In this document: in pieces, positions 26,001 to 38,000 of the stretch | Position numbering within the stretch: the first letter of the stretch is position 1 | How the letters are laid out: each line of letters starts with the position of its first letter | Assembly: GCF_021462225.1 (NCBI RefSeq) | Contig: NC_061816.1 | Coordinates: 24,351,049 to 24,415,048, forward strand | Direction of reading: 5' to 3' | DNA: 64,000 nt | Source: Girardinichthys multiradiatus | Taxonomy: Eukaryota > Chordata > Actinopteri > Cyprinodontiformes > Goodeidae | Translations under genes and position numbers: made by a program | Notes under the pieces: generated by a model | Database searches by the model: none | Seen by the model: the letters and a program-made list of their open reading frames with translations, nothing else | Told to the model about the DNA's origin: nothing

Positions 26001-29000
26001 GGCTGGCACTGACTGTGATTCTGGTATATTGAGTGGTGGGTGTTGGTAAAGGCTTTATTAGAGGTTTTGAGAAAGGTATTCTGAGTTTTGACATACGAGA
26101 AGCCACTCTAGAAGAAGTAACATGAGGCAACGATGAGGTAACTGAGACACGTGTTATTTTTAAATTGTTCATAAGGGGAGCATCAGCCCCAGCATTTAGG
26201 TTTTTTTTCTGATTTTCTTTAAGCTTTGAGTCAATGTTTATTAACTCATTTTGATCAGAGCTATGGTTCACATTTTCTGATGCTGTGGGAATCTCTGTAG
26301 TGACCTCAAAAATCATCCTTGGTTCATTGAATTTTTCTTCAGAGACTGCCTTGTTTCCACCCTCAATGGATGAAGTAGTGAAGGTAAAATGGGAGGGATG
26401 CAGTGAAGGATCCAATCCAGTCTCTTTCCAAGGCATATTTCTAACCTCCTCAGTAAAAGTCTGCTGATGGTCAGGTTTTTGATTCTTGACATTCTTGACA
26501 TGTTCACCAGGTGGAGGAGGACTGTCTGCAAACCTCTTCTGAGGGATTGATGTGAGAATCTCTGAATTCCCAGTAGGAAATGCACTTTCTGAGACTCTCA
26601 GAATGCTATGAGGAGTGGTATATCTATGAGCCAAGCCTGGAGAAGTTGTTGGAAATGATGGTGCATCTAAAGTGCTTTGCCATGATGGTCTATGCATGTG
26701 TAGATGGCTGTCCTTTGTTTCAAAAGAAGAGGCTGGTTGTGAGGAAAGCTTTTTGAGTGCCTCGTGGTTCTGCCTAAGGACTGTGCTTTCTGTTTGACTC
26801 AGTTTGCCTGATGACATCACTTGGCTCTTTATGAATGGAGCAGTGGTACTTAAAAGGACAGTAACTCCTGATCCTTTCGTGTTTAACTCTTTTGAATGAG
26901 AGGTCCTTGCTTTAGGTAGGGGAGGATTCACAGTTGTGGTGGTAATAAAGTTGCTGGGTGTATTTAGCTTTTGTTTCTTTCTGTTCGGCCTTCTCCGGAC
27001 ACTGTTCCTTCTTTTAGAGTTAACTTGTCGAAGGCGTGAGTTTGGCTGTCTTGTAGAATCCATCTTTGTTTTAGCAGAGAACTGGAAAGTAGCTATTGGA
27101 AATCCTGTCGTCACCACAACTTCAGAATGCAAATCACCGAGCATTTTGTCTTTTCGATCAGGTTGAAACTGTGACAGAGTTGGGGTCTCACTCAAATAGT
27201 TTCTATTTCTTTCTTGACTTGTTGCAGAGTGATTTGGATTGACTGAAGGAGTGATCTGACTATCTATAAAGAAGGGTTTTCTATGATTTATGGAGCTACT
27301 GACATCACTTGGTTTGTTCCTACCCTTACTGCTCTGCAGCCCCTCAGACAGATCAACTGTTTGGACCTTATTAGCAGTCCTATCTGTGCTTTGGTACTCT
27401 GGAAGAGAAAATGTGCTGCTGCTGTTCATAGGGTGTGCACTGGGCTGCCCGACAGTGATAGCATGCGTTGGAACAGATTTGGTCTGGGGGAAGAAAAATC
27501 TACTGTTTAAAATTGTAATTTGGTTCCATGGGTCATGGGTTGTGTGCCGTGCAGTGTATGCACTTTCTGTTGGTTGGGGTTCTGTAGTGTGTCTGCTGTT
27601 AGTGATTGCATCATGTGTCCTATATTCAGTGTAGCTTTTAGGTGTCACATGATTGTATTGACCATGAGTACTGTATGTATTGATTTGCAGTTGTGTATGT
27701 TGTTCAGGGCTGTAAGACATGGAGTAATGCTGACCCTCTCTTTCATCTACAGTCAGGCCATCTGATGACTTGTCAGGTGTTTCCCATGACTTTGTTGTCA
27801 ATTCTGTTGTTTTCATATTTGTTGGAAATGAAAAAGGAAGTGAGGTCACAGTATTCCGGTCTCTAATCTTCGCCAGACGGTTTGCCCATTTCTTCGGGTC
27901 AATTTTGTTTTTGGACAGATTCATCCTCCTCTTCTCAACTAAAATTTTCTGGTTTCCAGTGTCAGACCCATTTGGTTTCTGGAGCACATGTGGTCTTTGC
28001 CAGGTGCTCCTGGATGGATGAACACCTCTTCTTTCTGGAGCTAGACTCCCTGGGATTTTTTGTCTAACACCGCTGATGCGGTGGCGTATTGTAGATCTAT
28101 CGATGTCACCTGATGCTTCTTCTGTATTGTCTGTGGGGACATTGATCTGAGTGTTAACTCCTGAAGCTGACTGAGGCGTTGCTGGAGACTTGCGGAAAGG
28201 TCTAATTAGGCCATTGGACCTTACTATAATAACTTTTTTAACTACGGTGTCTACACCATGTTGATTGATAGCTACACATTTGTAATAACCACTGTCTGAC
28301 ACCTGAGTCCGTGGGATATGAAGAGTACCATTAAAATACACCAATGTTTTGGAAGAAGTAGCTTGCAAATTAACTATTCTGCTGCTTGGTAGAATCCAGT
28401 GTATTTCAGCATCAGGGGAGCCGGATGTTGAGCAGCCCAGAGAAATTGGGTTTCCTGCAAATTCCTCCATTGATGTAATAGATATGTCCTCCCTTGGGGG
28501 AGATCTAGAGGATTCCTGGATGGTTAGATAAAAGGAAAGCACAGCAAAATCTTCATGAACATTGGCGATGCAGTAGTAAATTCCTGTGTCTGTGTGAGTG
28601 ACTGCTTTCATTTTCAACCTTCCATCTCAAGAAACAGAAACTCTGTTTTCAGGACTTCTATAAGGGCTGTTCAGTTTGGAGCCATCTGGCAGCATCCATT
28701 GGACTACTGGCTGGTCAGAACTGTGCAAGTTACAGAGCATTTCATTTGGACTTCCAAGGACCACAACCATAACTTTATGTGTCCTGTTTGCTGACTCGAT
28801 CATAACCCAGGACCTTCTGAGTCTTTGCTGCAGCTCAGTGTCCATTGTCTCTGAGAGGTTCGTCCTCAGAATTAAATTTACCATTCTGGTCGATGACTGA
28901 GGTCGGTTCAGTTGCAGTTCTACAGATGTCTGCATCAGCCATGCGGGCTGAGCCAACATTTTGACTTTAAGACCCGTGTAATACTGGGCGTCCTGCACAG

Positions 29001-32000
29001 AGTCCTGCTTATACACATATGCTGGGTAAGGATCTTTCCTTAGAGTGACTCCCCGTTCTAAATGGGCTGGAACATTACTGTAGTATGCAATCACTTTCCA
29101 CAGCTGCTCATGTTTTTCTCTGTCAACAAATGTCAACCAAATGTCCACTGAGAAGGTGATATTTGCAACCAGCTGAAGCTTGTTGACCTGCTCCCAGCTG
29201 ATCTTGGTAAGTTCTTTAAGCTTGTCAACACTGCACTGAAGATCTAATTCATTCCCATGATCATCAGAGAGGCCTAGAGATATGGTACCAATTGGGCCCC
29301 TAAAGTCCTCTGAGGTCAATGTCTCACTCTCAGAATCTTCTGGTGATGTAGTTCTATGAAGGGAGTTGATGACAGGGCTGCTGCAAACCAGAGGTTGAGC
29401 AGCATGGAGCTTAATTGTCTTCATATGTCTGGGAGAAGAGCATATTGGACACAACTGGCCACCTGCGAGTGCTCTGTCCTTTTTACATTTCAGAACCCCT
29501 GGAGCAACAAAAAGAACATCAGTGCCATAAGCTAAGATTTACTCTTCTTAAACTATAATAATAATAATAACAATAATAGCAGTAGTATCATTACTACTAC
29601 TACTACTACAACAACTACTACAGCTAATAATAATAATAACAACAACAACAATAATAATATTAATAACAACAACAATAATAATAATAATAATAATAACTTA
29701 ACCTGGTGAAGTTTGTTCCCAGTCATGGAACCAGCTTATGCTGCAGTCACAGGTCCAGGGGTTCTCATGCAGGTACAGGTTCTCAAGCTGTGGCATTGTC
29801 TCTACCAGCTGGGAAGGCAGTGAGGTCAGCACATTGTCAGATAGGTAGAGGTGTCGCAGGGTGGAGATGTAGAACTGGCCCATGAATGTGAAGGTGCTAA
29901 ATGTGGCAGGATGGAGTTGTTGAAGCTGGTTTCCTTCCAACTGCAAAAAGCGTAGGGAGGTGAGTCCCTGGAAGGAGTCTGGATGGATGAGTTCTAACTG
30001 GTTGTGATCCAAATGCAACCTGGCCAAAGACCACAGCCCCTGGAGTGTGTGCCTGTTGATTTCCTTCAGCTTGTTGTAGCTAATCTTCAGCATCTAAACC
30101 AACAAGCACCACAAAAAGGTTCCAAAATTAACCAGAGCATTATCAAGATGGTCACATGTGAATTAAAGTAGGAATGATGACCCCCCATTCTTCCATTCTT
30201 TTTTGTTTGCACTGTCTAAACACTTGGATTGCTCACTTCTTCTTGGGGGCGATCTCAACTTTGGTCTAAATAAAGAAATAGACAGGCGGAGTACAACAGG
30301 GACTCGGCGCAGTTGGCAATCAATAAACATAGTTAAACAGTACATGAGTGATTACGGACTTTGCGATGCATGGCGATCTCTTCACCCTAATCACAGAGAA
30401 TATACATTCCTCTCACAAGTCCATCAATCTTACTCTTGTCTGGATTATTTCTTAGTCAGCAGCTCGTTGTTGACTGACATTTCAGACACTGAGATACACC
30501 CTATAGCTGTCAGTGATCATGCACCTGTCTCCTTAACTCTTGTAAATAAGAAAGAAAACCCACAAAGCAAAAACTGGAGGTTTAATACATCATTGCTTAA
30601 GGACAAAGAATTTATTAAATATTTAAAAAAAGAATGGACTTCATATTTGGAATTTAATGATATCCCGGGGACATCAACATCTGTTCTCTGGGAGGCAGGG
30701 AAAGCAGTGATGAGAGGTAAAATAATCTCATTCTCATCACATAAGAAGAAAAAAGAAAACAAACATATACAGGAATTAGAAGAAACCATTAAACTGTTAG
30801 ATGCTTTCCAGGAAGAGGAAAAGCTGGGCAAACTACATAAAGAAAAACTTGAATTAGATGAAATCAACGACAAAAAAAACCCAATTCTTAGTACAAAGAC
30901 TTCGTATACAAAACTTTGAACATGGCAATAAATCAGGTAGCTTTGTAGCTAACCAACTAAAAATAAATAAAGAAAGAACAACAATATTTTCTGTAAAAGA
31001 CCCGACAGGGAATACAGTTTATGATCCTGAAAGAATAAACAGCACTTTCAGAGATTTCTACAAAGTTTTATACTCACCACAGATAGACCCATCAGATAAT
31101 TACATTGATCAATTTCTGGACAAAGTAACAACTCCTAAACTATCAGATAATCAAGCGATGGCCCTGGATGTACCACTGACTTCAGCCGAAATCCAAGAAG
31201 CTCTAAAAAGCATGCCTAATAAAAAGGCTCCAGGCCCAGATGGATTGCCAACAGAGTTTTACAAAGAATTCTGGAATATTTTGGCCCCAATATTCCAAAG
31301 AATGGTGCAGGAAATCGAAAGAAATGGCAGACCTCCGCCAAATATAAATTCTGCCAACATCACTCTTTTTTTAAAACCAGGAAAAGACCCAATACTCCCT
31401 ACCAGCTACCGACCCATATCCCTTATTAACGTCGATCTCAAAATAATCTGTAAAGCCCTCACAAAAAGACTAGAAAAGGTTACTCCTCTCATAATACATC
31501 CTGACTAAACTGGATTTATTAAAGGTTGGCATTCATCCACTAATTCACGCGGATTACTTAATTTAATAGATTATTCCTACAATAAAAATATTGAGACCAA
31601 TATATTATCTCTAGATGCAGAAAAAGCATTTGATAGAGTTAACTGGAAATTATTGTTTGCAACCTTGACTAAATTGGGTTTTGGAAGCTCTTTCATAAAC
31701 TGGATAAAAATATTATACAGTTCCCCAGCGGCATGTGTCAAAACAAATAACCAAACATCTTCCCGCTTCTGTCTTCAGAGGGGCACCAGGCAGGGATGCC
31801 CACTTTCCCACTCATTATTTGCTAATTTTATTGAACCACTAGCAGCAGCAATCAGACTATCTAAAGGTATTAAAGGCATAAAATGCAGGAATATTGAACA
31901 TAAAATATGTCTTTATGCAGATTATGTTTTACTCTTTCTCCAGCATTCGCAAACCTCTGTCGCTCAGGTAATTGGATTGATAAATTCTTTCTCAAGAATT

Positions 32001-35000
32001 TCAGACTATTCTATAAATTGGTTAAAATTGACAGTTCTGCCAATCAATTGTTCTTTCCACAATTTTCCTAATATACAACTTGTCAGGTTTAAACAACCTA
32101 AAATACTTATAATCATCACAAATAGAAGAGAAAGACAAAGTAAATATTCTATCATCTGGTCTTAGGGAATTTAATAATGTATAAGGATCAGGAACACACG
32201 GTGCTCTCTGAACAACTGCATTATTAACTGCCTGTAAGTCTTGTACCATGCGCCATCCTGTTGATGGAGCTTGTTTTTTAACTGGAAAAATGGGGGTGTT
32301 ACATGGTGAGTGCTCGCATTTTATTATCACCCCTGCAGTTATTAAATCCTTTATTACTGGTTTTATTCCTTCACGTGCATCATATTTCAAAGGGTATTGT
32401 TTTACACTGGGCCTGTATTCTGTTTTTGCCCTGATTTGGACAGGTTTTACTAAGCCGACGTCAGTAGGGTCTTTTGACCATAACTTATCAGGGACTTCAC
32501 TCAAGAACTGTTCCTCCTGTTCAGTAAGGAATATTTCTCATTGATGCTTTGTATGCAAATGTATCCCTTCCTGCACTGTCACTGTCCAGAACAATGGCTT
32601 CCTAGTTAATCCTGTGGATGCACTGATTTCTGTATTCATTGTTGTTGCAAACCAGTCTGTGGCATTTTGTCCCCTCTGCACTGTTCTTCCCATGTCCTGC
32701 CACTTGAGTTCTTTATCCTTGAATAAAGATATGTGTGGAGGTGTCCACATTTTGCAGAGCTTCCTAGTGTCTTCCGCTAACACTACTTCAGCAACTGACG
32801 TACTCTTCCCATCTGCATAAACATAAGTTACCATGACTTTGGTAGGGGTTACTTTAGTTAATGCTTCTCCATACGTTTTATCTGTTCCAGGAGTATTTTT
32901 ATGCCACATGGTAATATGTAGATCATGTGATCTTGTAGTCGAGTAATGACATTTCTTCCTTCTGTTAATAAAGCTGTCCCTATGTCTAGGGGTGGTTTGT
33001 TTGGAACATTAGAATAGATAGCTGACATGACTGTCCATTGGGATCTCTTATCCAAACTGGTTCAGACTCACAGACTCATGTCAATTTCCCACTAGCTGAC
33101 CTTACTGTTATTTGCTGATCACTAAGTCTGGAAATTGGGATTGTTTCTCTACAGGTGATCCTGCATGCTCCGGTATCACAAAGAAAAGTAATTGATTTTC
33201 CATTCAACAGGAAGGTAACTTCAGGTTTTATGCTATCTAGGGAGAGAAGGTCCTAGAAATTTAGGAGGACATCCTGCCCCTGTGTTTTTTGTTTTTTTGT
33301 TTTTTTTTATCGGCATCTGAGGTACTAGGAACAATTTCACTTGTTTTCTGTCCTAGATCATGCTTATTATTTCTCCTCTCAGGACAGTCTCTGATCAAAT
33401 GTCCTTCTTTCCCACAACACCAACACCCTGCGATTTTGTCCTCTGCCTCTAAATCCTCCTCTTCCTCTGTTGTTTTAATAATAAATCTGCTGAAAAAGGT
33501 GCTGGCTATCTTTTTCTGTTTTGTTTTTTAACCTTCATTACTTGTTCTGCATGGAGGGCATGATTTGTTGTGGGGAACCCTATAAAATGTGTCCTTACCC
33601 AGGTATTGATTTCATCCCTGGAACCAGCATGTAGTGCATTTTTGTTTAAACTGCTGTTTATAAGCTCCTTGCTCGTTTTCATCTTCTTGTAGACCACTAT
33701 GTATTTTAAACACTTTTATCATTCTAATCCTATATTCTTCAAAAGGTTCTTCCTCTTTTTGTTTCACTCAGGCTATTTCTGCGTAGTCAGCTCTGCGTGT
33801 GTATCTAAAAAGAGTAAAATATTTTCTAAGGTTACACAGGAAAAAAGAAAACCGTGTCATGCCACGAACCTCCGTGACAAGTTGTATCAACAGCCTTCAG
33901 CGTCTCAAAACAATAATTAAAAAAAATAAACACAAATAAAACATACATGAGGTATAGCCATGGTGGGGATGGATTCATTCACCAAAGGGACTCATTTTAG
34001 CCCATCCAATCCTCTCAAACCTCATCTTTTTACTCCCTTTCTTTTGTCCTGCTGTTCTACTTTGCAAGTCCATCAAAAATGACTTCTTAGCCCTCTGACG
34101 TTTTCTGCTTTTCACAAAAACATCCATTCTTATCTCCTGCATCACATCTCTCTCTTTTTAGTTACTTTTAACCTATAATCTACATCATCATAACCTTCTT
34201 TGTCCATTTTTCTTAAATCACGTGTACTTTTAATGTACCTTTAATTATTGTATCCTATAGATTAACTAATTTTTTAGAGTTTAAACGACCATCATAATGA
34301 TATGTGGTTATCCATTTATCTAAATATTTTCATTTTAATATTTTAATTTGATCCTGTGCTTCTATAAATTTCCAATCTTTGCATTGTTATTCATTTTTAG
34401 TTTATTTTTACTCGCCCCTTTTCCCATTTTTTTTTTTTTTTATTTGGTCCAGCATATAAATACCTAGGGTATTCTAAATGCTGGATTATTCTGCTCAGTA
34501 GGGTGACAGAAAAATCTCCTTTTGTGGTAATTCTCACTTCAACTCTTTCGAGTGGAGAATTCTTGCCTTTACATCCACAAAAGTTAGTCACTTTCAATCC
34601 CACTGCTTTGGTATGAGGCAAAACCTAGTGGTTTAAATCCTCCATTCATTTCTCACATGTACACATTTTTAAATGCGGAATTTTCTTAGTATTTTCTGTT
34701 TAAAATATTTAAACGCGGACTCCACCATCCTGAAAACACGGCATTTCAGTATTATTTCTTAATACTTTTTCAGGACTCCGCCGTCCTACTTTTACCTGTT
34801 AGGGCCTAGGATTCACAGGGTTTTATTTCACGCAATGACCCCCAGTCATTCGTCACACTTTTTTAATCCAAACTCAACTCACCACTTTGTCTTCCCCTCT
34901 GTCTCAGAGTTCCGTCAGCCATCAGACCCCAGCGGGCGGGCCAAGATCCAGTCCCAGAAAGGGTCTGTGAGTCTCCCTGATGAAGACTGCCATGCGCACG

Positions 35001-38000
35001 GTCTTTACTGGAGTCCACCAGGCGTAATTGGAATCTGGCTCTCGAAGGACCAATTTATTGTCAGGTTTAAACAACCTAAAATACTTATAATCATCACAAA
35101 ACGAAGAGAAAGACAAAGAATTTGTTATTTAACTCGCCGCGAGGAGAACGGAGAGAGATGTGCTTTTCACTTACAAATTTCCTACCGCTCTGAAAACCAT
35201 CTGTCCATTCCACTCTTTTTATTATCTTTCGGGGGTCCCTAGTTACAAAAAACATTGCTCTCTAAGGATGGGAAAAACAGCTGCATCGTAAACAGGTCAT
35301 AAACACCATTATCTTGTAACAACACACTTCCACAGTCTCCCCCCCATCTTAAAATCAGTTGTCATCTGTTCAGCGCAATCAGCCACCCTCTTTATGACAC
35401 CCTCATCTGTGACTACTTCCTTCCCAGCTCCACCTTTGATCCTTGCCTGCAGACAAACTCATACTCACACATACATCATGAAAGGTTATAAAGATCAAAT
35501 AGTCAAGTTAAAGAAAGGAAAATATATAAGATAAATCTATATTCAATTATTCCAACACAACTACAGTCAGGGAATATTACATATTTGGGCATTAATGTGT
35601 CTCCTAGATTGGCAAATTTAACAAAACCAAACCACATCCCACTCTTAAAAAAGTAGAAGATGATCTTGCTAGATGGAAATCTACGCATATCACTCATGGG
35701 CAGGGTTGCTTCAGTAAAAATGATGGTCTTGCCAAAAATCAGTTACTTATTCTCAATGATTCCAAATAAACCATCATCTGACTGGTTTAGATCTCTGGAC
35801 TCCTCCATCACTAAATTTCTCTAGAAAGATAAGCCCCCACGTATTAGCCTAAAAACACTGCAAAAGGCCAAAGATAAAGGAGGACTAGATCTGCCTAACT
35901 TTCATCTTTATTTCTTAGCTAACAGGCTACATTACATCTCAAAATGGTTTAAATACAGTCCTCTAGATGAACCCTGGCTAGACGTAGAACACATTATGCA
36001 ATAATATAAAGATTTCCGATCTACCATTTATTAGCTCAAATATAAAACGACATGAATGCTTCAAAAGCCTCAACGTCAGCACCTCTCTGACAGCATGGTG
36101 GGAATATCTAAAAATGACAGGGTCTTCACTAATCCCATGCAGGCGTACACCCATCTGGAACAACCCTGACATCCTACAAAAAATAATATAAATTTTCCTT
36201 ATTGGAGGAGTAAAGGAATTGAACACCTGGAACATATATTTGAAGGAATTCAGTTCATCCCATTTAACAGATTAATTATACAATACGGGATAAACAAGAA
36301 TACATTTTTAGAATATCAACAAATTAAATCTATTATAAAAAATAAATTTAGACTTAAAAATGTTGGGTTACAAATGCCATCAAGTGTACTAGAGTTCCTA
36401 AAACTCAACCCCTCCAAATTGATGTCAAAAATATACAGGACACTGTCTAATATGGATGAATCAATTTCCCTTCCTATTTCAAAATGGGAGGTGGACTTAG
36501 CAGTTAACTTTGACCAAACATTCTGGTCTCAGATATGTTGCAGAACTTTTAAACTGACTAGTAACCCCAGTTTGCAATTAATACAATATAAAATCCTTCA
36601 TAGAGAATACTATACAGGTCAACGGATGTTCAGGAGTGGCTTGGCACCTTCTAATACTTGCTTACACTGTACAAGTAATATACCACACAATTACATCCAT
36701 GCACTATGGTTATGTACACCCGTTCAGAGGTTCTGGTGCCTGATATGTGAAAACTTATCTAAGTGTCTGAAATGTAATATTTCACCTTCCCCTTCAATTT
36801 GCTTGTTGGGCAACTTAGATGAGGTCACCATAGAGACAAATTCAGTTCACGTGGTTTTCACTGCCTTATGCAATGCTAAGAAAACTATCCTCATGAACTG
36901 GAAAAATAAAAACCTTCTTAATATTAATCAGTATAGAAATTTTCTGTTGGATTATACAAGCCTTGAGACAGCCTCTGCCTCAAAGTCAGATCAATCTCTA
37001 TGGGCTTCTTTAATTGGCTCCATCACCTAGTGGGGGTGGGGCGCCCTTGGCTTCATCCTGCGGGGCGTTGTGGCAGATATGGGGGGGCGTTTGGGGTGTC
37101 CCTGGGCTGGGATTGCTGGGGGGATCTGGCGCTGGGGGTTGTGGTCCCAGCCGGGGTGGGGCTTTGGTGGCTCTCGGGGGAGACATCTGGTAGCTGCATG
37201 CGATGCTCTCGGGGGGCCTGCACCGACGGACATAGGTCACTGGCTTGGTGGCCGTGCTGCTCCTGGGTGGGTTGGGCTGGACTTGGGGGCTCGGGGTTCC
37301 TGGGGCGTATTGACCCCCAGGTTGGGGTCCTGGCTGGGCCTTGGGGGTCTTGGGTCCTGGCGGGTATGTTGCCGGGGTTTTGGGCTAGTGCATTCCTGGG
37401 CAACCGGCCCTGGCTCGGGGGCCTTTGGTGCATTGCCGAGCATAGGGCCCTCCAAAACTGGCAGGTAGGTCCCATCTCATGGCAGGTGCTCTTTCCTTCA
37501 AGGAGCACATTCTGCTGGCAGGGCGGAGGGTCTGCAGGAGGGTGTGGGGCGGGGTCAACCTGGGTGTCCAACGTCTTATGTGCTCTGGGAGTTGTTCGAA
37601 TGTTGGGGTGGGTGTAAGTTTCCTTCTGGGGTGGGGATAGGTGGTTGGCCTTGGATTGGTGTGGGTGTCGTTTGGTCCTGGGTGGTTCCGGCTCAGTTTC
37701 TGGTTCCTTGTCTTGGTTCTGGTTACTGACGTCGGTCCCTTTTCTATCTGGGGGAGGGGGTTCGGAGGGGTCTGCATGGTTTGAGTGAGCGGGCTGGCTG
37801 GGGTTAGTCTCGGGGTGGACTGGTCTCGGCTTCCGGACGGGTTTTGGTTTTGGCTCTGTGGGCTCTCTTGCCTTTTGTGGGCCTCAGGGTGGGTCTTCTT
37901 GCGGGGCTGCTTCTGGCAGGTGTATGGGTGTCAGGCATGTTCTAGGACCTGGATGCTGTGGGTCTTCTTTTCATGGTGGTGCACTTTCGCGGGCGGCTTT

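Larger units (their letters stand above)
32081..35557 (-). mobile_element. endogenous retrovirus inserted in the L1, internally deleted
   Basis: Minus-strand order: 5' LTR 35557-35059, candidate primer-binding site, broken gag with a zinc knuckle (about 33430-33390), protease, N-terminal RT, then a jump directly into the last ~65 bp of the 3' LTR ending at 32081. Both outer ends have the TG…CA form, and a 5-bp duplication CAACT flanks the element (32076-32080 and 35558-35562). The rest of pol, all env and most of the 3' LTR are gone. RT character is gamma/epsilon-like. All frames are broken; the copy is defective. Confidence 0.85.

Noticed and set aside
26936..27765. Plus-strand ORFs of 75-114 codons opposite mxra5 exon 4
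   Set aside because: They are antisense shadows of the Ser/Thr-rich linker, with no supporting motif.
25635..28617. Separate gene starting at the codon after the TGA
   Set aside because: The frame continues seamlessly from the upstream frame in the same exon and completes the same Ig domain. It is one exon with a nonsense codon.
28627..28629. TGA as a selenocysteine codon in mxra5
   Set aside because: MXRA5 is not a known selenoprotein, the position is an ordinary Ig-strand residue, and I saw no SECIS-like element in the 3' flank.
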